From: Roseospira marina
GTDB taxonomy: Bacteria; Pseudomonadota; Alphaproteobacteria; Rhodospirillales; Rhodospirillaceae
Direction: 5' to 3'
DNA length: 64,000 nucleotides
Assembly: GCF_014197855.1 (NCBI RefSeq)
Contig: NZ_JACIGJ010000004.1
Coordinates: 248,001-312,000 of the forward strand
Shown here piece after piece: positions 37,769 through 46,326 of the stretch. A program made the position numbers and the translations under genes. Each line of letters opens with the position of its first letter. Position 1 is the first letter of the stretch. A model generated the notes under the pieces. It worked only from the letters and a program-made list of their open reading frames with translations, ran no database searches and was not told the DNA's origin.

Positions 37769-39836
37769 TGCCCGCGCGCAGCAGGGGCAGGTCGGGATCG
37801 CCGCCGGGGCCATCGGGATCCGAGCGGCCCGACGGGCCGTTGGAGGGGTCGCGGTCATCCCCCGCAGCCTGCAAGGGCAGCGACAACTCCACGCGGGTGC
37901 CCCGGCCCGGTCCCTCCTGAATCTCCAGCGGAGCGCCCAGCGCGACCCGGGCCAGGCCATCCGCCAGCAGCAGGGCCGCCGCATCGGGGGCGCGGCGCAG
38001 GGCATGGGCCAGCCGTTCGGGATTCCGGTGAATCCCCTGCCATTCCCCCGGTTCGGTCGCGTCGGTCCCGCGCGTCCGCTGCACCAAGGCCCAGGTTTCG
38101 GGCGAGGGGGCGGGGCCGTCGTCGTCAATGGTCAGGCGTGCCCGGGCGTCGCTGCCGAGCACCACCCCCATCACGATGCCGGACAGGCCGTTCCCGCGGC
38201 CCTCCTTCTCGCGCGGCGGGTCCTCGGCGCGCAGCATGGCCGCCTCGACGACATAGCACAGGACGGCCGTCAGGATGCCGGGCGGTGCCTCTATGGTCGC
38301 GTTGGACGGGCATTGCAGGTCCAGTCCGATGTTCCGGCTGGCGAGCCGGGGACCGAGGACTGAGACGGTCTCGCGCAGGATCCGCTCCAGGGCCACCGGG
38401 GCCCGGGTCGGCCCCTCGGCGACGGGCGCCGACAGAAGGCGCAGCGCCGAGACGAGATGGGCCGCTTCGTCGACCCGCGCGCTTAGGGTTGTGCAGGCCT
38501 CCCCGACCAGATGGGCGGCGAGGGCCGCGCGTTCCGAGGAGACATCTGCCCGTCGTCCGCCGGCCGCCGTGGCCAGCAGGCGCGATTCCGTCAGCGCCAG
38601 GGTGGCCTGGGATCGCACGGCATCCAACGTCGTGTTGAGCGTGCGGGCGACCCCGGTGAGGTTGCGGCCCACGGCCGCCTCGGGTGCGGCGCCCAGCAGG
38701 GCGGCCGACAGGGTCGTGGCGTCGCGTCGGGCGTTGCTTTCCGCGTCGCGCGCCGACTGGGCGACGGCGGCGCTGTCTTCCATGGCGCCCACCAGCCGTT
38801 CCAGACTGTCCCAGGCCGCGTCGATGCCGGTGCCCGAGCGGCGCGGGTCGTAGCCCAGCGCGATTCCGCGCCGGGCCAGACGCCCCAGTGGGAGGGCATG
38901 CCCGACGACGGCGCGCCATGCGACCACCAAGCCGGCGGCCAGGGCCGCCAGCCCGAGCGAGACCAGCGCGGCGGTGAGCCGTGTCATGGTGCCGCCGAGA
39001 GCGTCGCGGGAGGTCTCCAGCACGCGCGCCGCGTGGGTCATGGCCAGATCACTGGCCTCGGCGAGGTCCGAGTCGCCCGTCTGCCAGAGCGTGGCGCGGG
39101 CTGCGCGGTCGGCGAGGGCGGCGCGTCGGGCCGCGGGGATGTCCAACGCCGCTTCTATGGCGCGGTGCACGGCAAACGGGTCACCCCGGACCACCGTTGT
39201 CGAGGGGGGCGCGGCGATGGCGTGGGCCGCATGGCGGTGTGCCTCGGCGGCGAGCAGCGGGAGGGCGGCGGCATTGGCCTCGGCCGCCTCGGCCAGGACG
39301 TCGTGCAGGGCGGTCAGGGCCTTGGCGCGGGGCCCGTCGCCCGCCGTGAATGGCGCCAGTTGAGCAAGGGCGCTCGCGATCTCGGCGGCCCACGGGCGTT
39401 GCGCCGCCGCCTGATCGGACAGACGCCCCGCGACCGCTACGGCGTCATCCAGCGCCGCGCCGAAGGCCGGCGGAAGGTCCGCGCGCCACATCGGGTCGCT
39501 GGCCAGCACGCGCAGGCGGGACAGAGCAACCCGCCGGGCTTCGGTCCCGGCCGCGCCCGGCGGCGCGACCCGAATCTGGCGCAGCAGACCGCGCAGACCT
39601 TCGACCGCCCGAGCGATCTCTGCGTCCTGCCGGGCGGTGTCGTGGGCCGTTTGCATCCGCGTTGGGTTCTGTCGGGCCTCATCGATCCGCCACACGGTCA
39701 ACGTGGTGGGCCCGGCCAGCAACGCCGCGACGATCAACGCCAGTGTGAGAACGGCGAGCGCGGGTCGGGGCCGTGGCCGGCGGCGCGGGGGGGCGGCCGT
39801 CTCGGGTTCGGAGGACTCGGGGCCGGTCCAGGTCAT
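37755..39836 (-). CDS. Degenerate sensor histidine kinase-like protein
   Basis: A 693-aa membrane protein. The order is a proline/arginine-rich lead (1-25), a membrane helix (about 26-48), a periplasmic helical domain (about 50-300), a second helix (TAALVSLGLAALAAGLVVAW), a helical linker and a dimerisation-like segment GVARTLNTTLDAVRS, where kinases normally read GVAHxxNNxL. The ATPase-like domain keeps DDDGPAPSPETW and GPGRGTRVELSLPL, but its N-box reads VLCYVVEAA without Asn. Both the phospho-His and the N-box Asn are missing, so autokinase activity is doubtful. Its start overlaps the stop of the solute-binding protein gene (ATGA, 39833-39836). Confidence 0.82.
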   Translation of the reverse strand: MTWTGPESSEPETAAPPRRRPRPRPALAVLTLALIVAALLAGPTTLTVWRIDEARQNPTRMQTAHDTARQDAEIARAVEGLRGLLRQIRVAPPGAAGTEARRVALSRLRVLASDPMWRADLPPAFGAALDDAVAVAGRLSDQAAAQRPWAAEIASALAQLAPFTAGDGPRAKALTALHDVLAEAAEANAAALPLLAAEAHRHAAHAIAAPPSTTVVRGDPFAVHRAIEAALDIPAARRAALADRAARATLWQTGDSDLAEASDLAMTHAARVLETSRDALGGTMTRLTAALVSLGLAALAAGLVVAWRAVVGHALPLGRLARRGIALGYDPRRSGTGIDAAWDSLERLVGAMEDSAAVAQSARDAESNARRDATTLSAALLGAAPEAAVGRNLTGVARTLNTTLDAVRSQATLALTESRLLATAAGGRRADVSSERAALAAHLVGEACTTLSARVDEAAHLVSALRLLSAPVAEGPTRAPVALERILRETVSVLGPRLASRNIGLDLQCPSNATIEAPPGILTAVLCYVVEAAMLRAEDPPREKEGRGNGLSGIVMGVVLGSDARARLTIDDDGPAPSPETWALVQRTRGTDATEPGEWQGIHRNPERLAHALRRAPDAAALLLADGLARVALGAPLEIQEGPGRGTRVELSLPLQAAGDDRDPSNGPSGRSDPDGPGGDPDLPLLRAGITRG

Positions 39837-40801
39837 GGCTGGGGCCCCGTGGCGGGGGTGGGCACCGGTAAGGCTCCGGGAGGTGGTACGTCGGACGGCA
39901 CGAGGGTGGCCGTCGGATCGGCGTTGGCGTGCGTCAGCCGGCGCAGGGTGCCGTCCCGCAACAGGGCACGGAGGGCGGCTTCGGTGGCTCTGGCGAGGCC
40001 CTCGTCGCCCGTTGCCACCGCGAGCGCGACCGGGCCGCCGGCCGGCCGCCGAGTCCAAGGCGGTCCAAGGGCTACGAGATCGGCGCCTTCGGGTTGCGCG
40101 AGGGCGTCCAGCGCCAAGGCCAGCGGCAGAAGGGCGGCGTCGGCGTCGCCCCGGTGCAGGGCCGCGACGGCCTCATGCGCGGTTCGGGACAGGACGAGGG
40201 TCGCGGTCGGCGGGGCGGCCACCGCCAGGGCGCGGGCCTGATCGGTTCCCGAGGCACTCACCAGCACGCGGCTGGCCAGGGCCTCCGGGTCCGGCAAGCG
40301 GACCGGGGCCTTCACGACGGTGGCGGGCCAGGAGTCCGCCCGCCCGACAAGCAGCGACGCCGTGCGGGCATGCGGGGTCAGGAACCGCACCCGCGCGGCG
40401 CGGTCCGGTGTCGCGACCAGATCGGCCGCCACCATGTCGACGGCGCCGGAATCCAGGCTCTCGATCAGGCGTCCGGTCGGGGTGAGCGCGAAGGCGCAGG
40501 TGACGGCCAGCCGTTCGCAGACCGCGCGCGCGACCGCCACGTGAACGCCGGCCGGGCGCCCGCTGGCGTCGATTCCGGACAAGGGCAGGGTTCCGTCCTG
40601 GATGGCAATGGTGAGGGAGCGTGCGGAATCGATCGTCGGCACGCCACCGGAGTCGTGGACCGGTGCGACGGCCCGCCACCCCGCGACGGCCGCCCCGAGG
40701 ATCAGGGTGAACACCACCCCCGCGCCGACGAGGGCCATGACCCGACGAACGCCGGAGCGGAGCGAGGAGGACGCGGGGGAGGCCGCTTTATTCGGTTTCA
40801 C
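39833..40801 (-). CDS. Membrane-anchored solute-binding-like protein
   Basis: A 322-aa protein with a single N-terminal helix (about 18-40, MALVGAGVVFTLILGAAVAGW) and a periplasmic SBP_bac_3-like domain (about 60-280, LPLSGIDASGRPAGVHVAVA, GAVDMVAADLVATPDRAARV, HRGDADAALLPL). It resembles amino-acid-type binding proteins but is tethered. GTG 40801 is chosen as start (overlapping the previous gene by 14 bases); a TTG at 40843 is the alternative. It sits between a small secreted protein gene and a degenerate kinase gene, overlapping both, so the three are one operon and it probably senses a ligand for the kinase-like protein. Confidence 0.78.
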   Translation of the reverse strand: MKPNKAASPASSSLRSGVRRVMALVGAGVVFTLILGAAVAGWRAVAPVHDSGGVPTIDSARSLTIAIQDGTLPLSGIDASGRPAGVHVAVARAVCERLAVTCAFALTPTGRLIESLDSGAVDMVAADLVATPDRAARVRFLTPHARTASLLVGRADSWPATVVKAPVRLPDPEALASRVLVSASGTDQARALAVAAPPTATLVLSRTAHEAVAALHRGDADAALLPLALALDALAQPEGADLVALGPPWTRRPAGGPVALAVATGDEGLARATEAALRALLRDGTLRRLTHANADPTATLVPSDVPPPGALPVPTPATGPQP

Positions 40802-41234
40802 GACTGTAGATGTAAAGACTGCCGGATTCTTCCAGGATGCCAAAGTAATCCAACCGGTGGAACCGGTTTCCGGTCGGCTGCTTGCCGGCCCAGATAATGG
40901 GAACTTCCCAAAGCTCCTGCTCCCCGGCGCCGATCACGTAGAACGAAATCGATGTGCCGGTGATGGCCACCGGGTGGTAGATCGCCCCCGTGTTCGGATC
41001 AAGGGTCGGCTGCCCGAGCCGAAGCTCTTCGATATGATGGATGCGCCAGTTGCCCAGCTTCACAACGGTCCCGGCGGCAACCGAGTCTCCCGAGCCATCG
41101 GCCGCTGCGTCGGCCCCGGCGGCGTGCGCCGGCGTGATCGGCCCCAGGGCCAGGAGCCCACCGGCCAGCAGGAGCGCGGCGGGCAGGGCCGCGAGGGGCC
41201 GAAGTCCCAGGCGAAGTCCCATGCGAGATCCCAT
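40788..41234 (-). CDS. Secreted protein of unknown function
   Basis: A 148-aa protein with a signal peptide (about 1-38, GLRPLAALPAALLLAGGLLAL, cleavage near AHA-AG). The mature part of about 110 residues is beta-rich with many aromatic residues (GNWRIHHIEELRLG, ISFYVIGAGEQELWEVPIIW, RLDYFGILEESGSLYIYSR). No family is recognised. ATG 41234 has GAAGGAG about 10 bases upstream. It is the first gene of the operon with the solute-binding-like and kinase-like genes and could be the sensed ligand or a helper. Confidence 0.7.
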   Translation of the reverse strand: MGSRMGLRLGLRPLAALPAALLLAGGLLALGPITPAHAAGADAAADGSGDSVAAGTVVKLGNWRIHHIEELRLGQPTLDPNTGAIYHPVAITGTSISFYVIGAGEQELWEVPIIWAGKQPTGNRFHRLDYFGILEESGSLYIYSRETE

Positions 41235-41457
41235 GAGGGCGTGTCTCCTTCGTTGCATCCGGCCACGATGGTGCTGGCATCATGGAGGGTGTCGCACCGT
41301 CCGGATTGGACGGCCCCCCATGCCGCGCCAATCCTAGCAACGGGAGCCCCCGGATGCCAACGGCTGCCGTGAGGGAATGACAGACAATTGACAGGATCGG
41401 GTGCCGGGAGGACTGTTGCATCGGGGCTTGCGCAGGTCTTTCAAGGATTGTTCCTTC

Positions 41458-42804
41458 ATGTCGTCCGAGTTCGAGGCGTTCGTCGCCGGTCATCCCGATA
41501 TCGCGTATGTGGACGGGCTGTTCTTCGACCTGTGTTGTGTGGTTCGTGGCAAGCGGTATCCCATCGGGGATGCCGAGACGCTGTTTGCCGAGGGCATGCA
41601 GATCCCGGAGTCCATCGCCCTGCTGGACGTGACGGGGGACTGTAACGATCCGCTCGGGCGCGGGTTCTCCGATGGCGACCCGGACTGTATCGCGGTGCCG
41701 ATTCCTGGCACGCTCTGCCCGATTCCCTGGGGTGACGTTCCCAGCGCCCAGGTCATGCTGACGCTGATGACCCAGCAGGGCGAGCCGGCGATGGTGGACC
41801 CGCGCCACATCCTGGACCGGGTGGCGCGCCGCTTAAGGGCCGACGGCCTGGCGGCGACCATCGCCGTGGAACTGGAGTTCTTTCTGATCGATCCGGAGCG
41901 GGGGCCGGGCAAGGCGCCGCAGCCGCCCATCTCCCCCGTGACCGGCCGGCGCGACACGCGCACCCAGGTGTACGGCATGGCCGACCTGGACGACTTCCAG
42001 GTCTTTCTGCGCGCGGTGGAGCGCGCCTGTCTGGCGCAGGGCGTGCCGGCGTTCACGGCCAGTTCGGAGTTCGCACCCGGCCAGTTCGAAATCAATTTGA
42101 AGCATGTGGGCGATCCGCTGCGCGCCGCCGACCATGCCCTCCTGTTGCGCCGTGTCGTCGAGTGGGTCGCGGAACGGCACGGGTTCGAGGCCACGTTCAT
42201 GTCGAAGCCTTACCCGGATCAGGCCGGCAACGGCATGCACATTCACCTGAGCCTGACCGACGAGGCCGGCCGGAACCTGTTCGACGACGGGGGGGCGCAG
42301 GGCTCCGACCTGCTGCGTCATGCCATCGCCGGCATGCAGGCCGCGATGGCCGAGAGCATGGCGATTTTCGCCCCGCACGCCAACGCCTACCGTCGGTTCG
42401 CGCCCAACCGGTATGTGCCGGTCAACGCCTCCTGGGGCTACAACAACCGATCGGTGGCGTTCCGGGTGCCGGCTTCGGGCGGAAACGCGCGCCGGATCGA
42501 GCATCGGGTGCCGGGGGCGGACGCCAATCCCTATCTCGTGCTGGCGGCGATTCTGGCCGCCGCCCATCACGGCGTGGCCCAGCGGCTTGAGCCAGGGGCA
42601 GCGTTCATGGGGAACGCCTGCGAGACGGTGGATCGGGCTCTGCCCTGGACATGGAGGCGCGCCCTGGAGGAGTTCGGGGCCGGGTCCATCCTGCGGGAGT
42701 ATCTCGGCGCCGAATACGTCGACCTCTACAAGGCCACGAAGTGGATCGAGATGGAGAAATTCCAGGCCGTTATCGCGCCGCATGAATATGCCTGGTACCT
42801 GTAG
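41458..42804 (+). CDS. Glutamine synthetase-family ligase (PuuA/GlnA3-like)
   Basis: A 448-aa glutamine synthetase-fold enzyme. Glu residues of the metal sites appear in VELEFFLIDP and ASSEFAPGQFEINLKH; GNGMHIHLSL carries the ATP-site His; RRFAPNRYVPVNASWGYNNR and RVPASGGNARRIEHRVPGADANPY contain the substrate Arg residues. The family sequence is closer to gamma-glutamylpolyamine synthetases than to the 469-aa housekeeping GlnA: the GlnA tyrosine-adenylylation region is not seen. It may ligate glutamate to an amine such as putrescine. ATG 41458 with AAGGA upstream is preferred over an earlier GTG. No partner Puu genes are adjacent. Confidence 0.9.
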   Translation: MSSEFEAFVAGHPDIAYVDGLFFDLCCVVRGKRYPIGDAETLFAEGMQIPESIALLDVTGDCNDPLGRGFSDGDPDCIAVPIPGTLCPIPWGDVPSAQVMLTLMTQQGEPAMVDPRHILDRVARRLRADGLAATIAVELEFFLIDPERGPGKAPQPPISPVTGRRDTRTQVYGMADLDDFQVFLRAVERACLAQGVPAFTASSEFAPGQFEINLKHVGDPLRAADHALLLRRVVEWVAERHGFEATFMSKPYPDQAGNGMHIHLSLTDEAGRNLFDDGGAQGSDLLRHAIAGMQAAMAESMAIFAPHANAYRRFAPNRYVPVNASWGYNNRSVAFRVPASGGNARRIEHRVPGADANPYLVLAAILAAAHHGVAQRLEPGAAFMGNACETVDRALPWTWRRALEEFGAGSILREYLGAEYVDLYKATKWIEMEKFQAVIAPHEYAWYL

Positions 42805-42849
42805 GGGAGCGCCGGTTCGTGGGGTGCCGTTCGGCCCGGGCCGTCGCCG

Positions 42850-43176
42850 TTACCCCCACAAGGAGGGTCCGTCGCCGGCGCGGCTCCAGTCCACGCCTCC
42901 GTCGGCACCAAGGTCGTGCCGGGTGTGGTCCACCGCCGCATCCACGCCGGTCCGGTGGCTGAACAGCATCAGGCTGCCCAGCACCACGGTCAGCCCGAGT
43001 GTGAGCAGGACCGCCAGTAGGATCGCCGCGTAGCCGTGGCCCGACATCGGGGCTCCGGCGCCGATGGCGAAGCCGTCCGTCAGGCGGTCGAACACCCAGA
43101 TCAGCGCCAGACCGATGGCGGCGGAGACGAGAGCCGACGTCAGGGTGGTCCGTGCGGAGGTAGGGGGCACCGTCAT
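42850..43176 (-). CDS. Small membrane protein, unknown function
   Basis: A 108-aa protein with two hydrophobic helices (about 12-30, LTSALVSAAIGLALIWVF; about 48-70, AAILLAVLLTLGLTVVLGSL) and a hydrophilic tail rich in D, G and H. No family is recognised. It converges with the glutamine synthetase-like gene. GC-rich codon usage matches the surroundings; the call is moderate because homologues cannot be checked here. Confidence 0.5.
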   Translation of the reverse strand: MTVPPTSARTTLTSALVSAAIGLALIWVFDRLTDGFAIGAGAPMSGHGYAAILLAVLLTLGLTVVLGSLMLFSHRTGVDAAVDHTRHDLGADGGVDWSRAGDGPSLWG

Positions 43177-43417
43177 GGCCTTGGTCCCTCGTGCCCGGGT
43201 GGAGACCGGGTCCGCGCCACTCTTCAGCGTAGACCCTCTCTCATCTCACGTTGGCATGGAGGGCGGATGATCAAGGGCCCCGCGTGCAACGCCGCGCCGG
43301 CCCAGAGGCATCACCTTTCGCGTGCCCGCAGGCCGGTGGACGGTACGGCCCGACGGGAATCGGTTCTTTGCGTCGGTCTTTTCGGGGCTTCAGTCGTTTC
43401 GGATCCGATTTTTCAGG

Positions 43418-44164
43418 TCAGGCCTTTTGGGGGCCGGACGCGCTCGAGCCGGACTCGGCGCCATCGGTTCCGGGTTTGGCTCCCTCCTTATCCTTGGCGT
43501 CGGCATCGGCCATCAGACGGTCGAGCTTGCGCTGCATTTCCACCATCTGGGCCTTCATCGCCTGGACGTCGTCGCTGGCTTGCGTGGACGCGGGCGTCTC
43601 GGCGCGGGTCCGACCACTCTGGCCGGCCGGACCGCTGGGGGCGGTGGTGGCGCCGGGGAAGCCCGGCATCATATTGGGGCCGTCGAACGGCGAGAACATT
43701 TTCATCGCGCTTTCGAAAAACGCCATGTTCTGCTTGTTCAGTTCTTCTACATTCTGCATCGGGAACAGCCCGTCCAGCGCGTTCTGCATCACCTGACGCA
43801 TCTGCTCCTGATTGCGGGCGAACGCCTGCATGGAATGTTCCAGGTATTGCGGCACGACCCCGCCCAGGGAGTCACCGTAAAAGCTGATGACGTTGCGCAG
43901 GAAGCTGATCGGCAGCATGTTCTGGCCGTTCTTGCCTTCCTCTTCGACGATGATCTGCGTCAGCACGGACCGGGTGATGTCCTCGCCCGTCTTGGCGTCG
44001 TAGACGACGAAATCAACCTGCTCCTTCACCATCTGACTGAGCAGATCGAGCGTCACGTAGCTGCTGGTGGCCGTGTTGTAGAGCCGTCGATTGGCGTATT
44101 TCTTGATGATGACGGGTCCGTCACCACCACGCTTTCCTCGGCCGGCGGCCGGCTTGTCCGTCAT
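43418..44164 (-). CDS. phaR: Polyhydroxyalkanoate synthesis repressor
   Basis: A 248-aa regulator. The N-terminal PHB/PHA accumulation DNA-binding domain is clear (about 18-80, VIIKKYANRRLYNTATSSYV, then LDLLSQMVKEQVDFVVYDAK), followed by two PHB_acc repeats (RNVISFYGDSLGGVVPQYLE and downstream) and a helical C-terminus. PhaR binds DNA and PHA granules, releasing phasin and synthesis genes when polymer forms. It is divergent from the PHA synthase-like genes. A perfect palindrome lies 45 bases upstream. Confidence 0.95.
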   Translation of the reverse strand: MTDKPAAGRGKRGGDGPVIIKKYANRRLYNTATSSYVTLDLLSQMVKEQVDFVVYDAKTGEDITRSVLTQIIVEEEGKNGQNMLPISFLRNVISFYGDSLGGVVPQYLEHSMQAFARNQEQMRQVMQNALDGLFPMQNVEELNKQNMAFFESAMKMFSPFDGPNMMPGFPGATTAPSGPAGQSGRTRAETPASTQASDDVQAMKAQMVEMQRKLDRLMADADAKDKEGAKPGTDGAESGSSASGPQKA

Positions 44165-44500
44165 GCCCCAACGATCCCCTGTTCTGGCCCCTGTTCTGGC
44201 GCGGCTGTCTTTGCGCAGCAAAGAGTGACCTGCTCGCCACAGCCAACCCTGAGATTGGTACCGCTGCCAATCACCTCTTTTTTGCAAGTGTCCGGGTTCG
44301 GGCGTGGCATTGCAACAGGATTGTGCGCTCGCGAGCAGGCCCTGGGGGGTGCGCGGACACCGTCAATTCCTGTGCGCGGGGTCGGTCGGCGCGAGGTCGG
44401 TCGGCGCTGGGTCGGTCGACGCGGGGGCGCCCGGGGCACGTGAGGGAGCGGACAAGGGGGCGGGTGACAGGACCGCGACCGTGTCGGTATAGTGCCGTCC
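44165..44500. other. Divergent control region between phaR and the PHA synthase operon
   Basis: 336 bases without a convincing gene. It holds the palindrome at 44209-44223 and, at 44310-44330, a TTGCAA-type segment (ATTGCAACAGGATTGTGC) that could be a second, weaker TGC/GCA-type site. The part nearest the coiled-coil gene has direct repeats of GGTCGGTCGGCGC (44380-44410). Confidence 0.5.
44209..44223. promoter_or_regulatory. Candidate PhaR operator
   Basis: CTTTGC-GCA-GCAAAG is a perfect 6+3+6 palindrome of the TGC-N3-GCA type described for PhaR sites in other alphaproteobacteria. It lies 45 bases upstream of phaR and in the region shared with the divergent PHA operon, as expected for autoregulation. 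Confidence 0.5.
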
Positions 44501-44962
44501 ATGACCGACACGCCCGATCTGGAGACGCTGGCCCGCCGTTACCTCGACCTATGGCAGGATCATCTGGGGGCGATGGCGCGTGACCCGGAGGTGTCGGAGG
44601 CGCTTTCTCGCGCGTTTTCCGTTATGGTCCAGGGGGTGGCCGGAGCGCCGGGGGACGCGGGCCCAACCGCGACCGGGGACACGCCGGACGATCCCGTCTC
44701 GAACGAGCCCGCGCATGACGATCCCTCCGCCGCGCCCGCCCCCAGAAGCGCCACCCAAAGCGCCAGCCCCGCGTCAGGGGCCGCGTCCCCTGAGTGTGCA
44801 TCTGACCACGCAGACCCTGCAGACGATGAGCTGGCCGCTCGGGTTGAGCGCCTGGAACGGCGCGTCGCCGTTCTTGAGGCCCTTCTGGTCGAGCGGCTCG
44901 GCGGGGGCGGATCCCCCCGAAACGCCCCCCCCCGAAACGCCCGATTCCGAAACGAACCCTAA
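44501..44962 (+). CDS. Coiled-coil protein preceding PHA synthase
   Basis: A 153-aa protein. The N-terminal helix (LETLARRYLDLWQDHLGAMA) is followed by an acidic, Ala/Pro/Ser-rich middle and a C-terminal heptad repeat (ELAARVERLERRVAVLEALL). Small proteins with a YxDLWQxxL start and a C-terminal coiled coil accompany PHA synthases in this order; a partner-subunit or granule-associated role like that of PhaE or PhaM is possible but unproven. Its last 248 bases overlap the start of the synthase-like gene in another frame, and its coiled coil lies entirely inside that overlap. Confidence 0.7.
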   Translation: MTDTPDLETLARRYLDLWQDHLGAMARDPEVSEALSRAFSVMVQGVAGAPGDAGPTATGDTPDDPVSNEPAHDDPSAAPAPRSATQSASPASGAASPECASDHADPADDELAARVERLERRVAVLEALLVERLGGGGSPRNAPPRNARFRNEP

Positions 44963-46121
44963 GGCATCCGCTGAGCCCGACACCCGGGCGGCCCTCGCCG
45001 CCGTGCTGGAGCAGGCGCGCGCGGCCGGCATCGATCCGGCCGCGTTCGCGGCGGCTGTTGATGCCGAGGCCCGCCGCCGGTTTGGCGCCTTTCTGGACGG
45101 GGTCGCGGCGTACCGCGGTCATGCGGAGGGCCGGGCGGACCTCGACGGGTCGGTGGTCTGGGCGCGCGGATCCACGACCCTGCACGCTTTCGCCAGTATG
45201 CCCGAGGATTCGGCGCGCCGGGCGCGGGCGCAGGTCGGGCCGCCCATCCTGCTGGTGCCGTCGCTGGTCAACCGGGGGACCATCCTGAATCTGACCCGGC
45301 GGCGCGGCTTCGCGCCCTATCTGGCGTGGCGCGGGCTGCGACCCTTCCTGGTGGAGTGGGGGCGGCCGGGCGCGGCCGAACGCGGATTCGCCATCGCGGA
45401 CTATGTCGTGGACCGACTGGAGGCGGCGTTCGACCATGTGGTGGCGGTCACTGGGCGCCGGCCCCTGGTGCTGGGCTACTGCATGGGGGGGCTGCTGGCG
45501 CTCGCGCTGGCGGTGCGGCGCCCGGCGGACGTGGCTGGGTTGGTGCTGCTTGCGACCCCGTGGGACTTCCACGCGGCCGGTGAGCCGGCGCGTCAGGGCC
45601 GGCTGGCCCGCGCCTACGCCCCGTGGGTGGAATCAGTGCTGGCGACTCAGGATACTCTTCCGGTGGATGTATTGCAGGCCGCCTTCGCCATGATCGACCC
45701 GCCCGGACTGGCCCGCAAATTCCAGACCTTCGGTCGGCTCAGGCCGCGTGGAGCCGCCGCGCGGCACTTCGTCGCGGTTGAGGACTGGCTTAATGATGGC
45801 GTGCCATTGGCCGCCGCAGTCGCCCGGGAGACGCTGGCGGGCTGGTACGCGGACAACGCTCCGGGCCGCGGCCAGTGGCAGGTCGCGGGGCAGCCGATCC
45901 AGCCCGAATCGATGACCCGACCGGCCTACGTCGTGGTGCCGGCGCGGGATCGCATCGTGCCGGCGGCCTCGGCGCGGGCGCTCGGACAGGCCCTGCCGAA
46001 CGCGACCCTGCGCGAGCCGCCATTGGGCCATATCGGTATGATTGTCAGCCGTCAGGCGGTCGCGCGGGTGCACGATCCGCTGGTGCGATGGGCCTTGCGA
46101 ATCGGTCGTGCAACGACCTAG
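44715..46121 (+). CDS. phaC: PHA synthase-like alpha/beta hydrolase
   Basis: A 468-aa protein of the PHA synthase/PhaC family. The lipase-like box GYCMGG holds the nucleophile cysteine (Cys256), with Asp in VVPARDRIV and His in PLGHIGMIV completing the triad that polymerises hydroxyacyl-CoA. It is shorter than class I PhaC (about 590 aa) and lacks the long N-terminal domain; in size it is nearer class III/IV synthases, which need a partner subunit. ATG 44715 precedes RPLSVHLTTQTLQTMSWPLG, a conserved-looking lead. A later start cannot be excluded. It could also be a related thioesterase or depolymerase. phaA follows 205 bases downstream. Confidence 0.82.
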   Translation: MTIPPPRPPPEAPPKAPAPRQGPRPLSVHLTTQTLQTMSWPLGLSAWNGASPFLRPFWSSGSAGADPPETPPPETPDSETNPKASAEPDTRAALAAVLEQARAAGIDPAAFAAAVDAEARRRFGAFLDGVAAYRGHAEGRADLDGSVVWARGSTTLHAFASMPEDSARRARAQVGPPILLVPSLVNRGTILNLTRRRGFAPYLAWRGLRPFLVEWGRPGAAERGFAIADYVVDRLEAAFDHVVAVTGRRPLVLGYCMGGLLALALAVRRPADVAGLVLLATPWDFHAAGEPARQGRLARAYAPWVESVLATQDTLPVDVLQAAFAMIDPPGLARKFQTFGRLRPRGAAARHFVAVEDWLNDGVPLAAAVARETLAGWYADNAPGRGQWQVAGQPIQPESMTRPAYVVVPARDRIVPAASARALGQALPNATLREPPLGHIGMIVSRQAVARVHDPLVRWALRIGRATT

Positions 46122-46326
46122 GCACAAACTGAGGTTTTCGAAGTGCCTTTGTCTCATTATAAACGGATTCCAAGAGTGGCGAGCGTGATCCATCCAGATG
46201 CGGCTCCCTCCGGAACCGTCGCGGCCCGGTGCGACGCGAAGGGGGCTTGGCTGAGTCGATCTTGACAGCGGGAACGGGAACCGCAGGGGCGCGCGCCACC
46301 AGGGAGGAATAACAGGGAGATAAATC

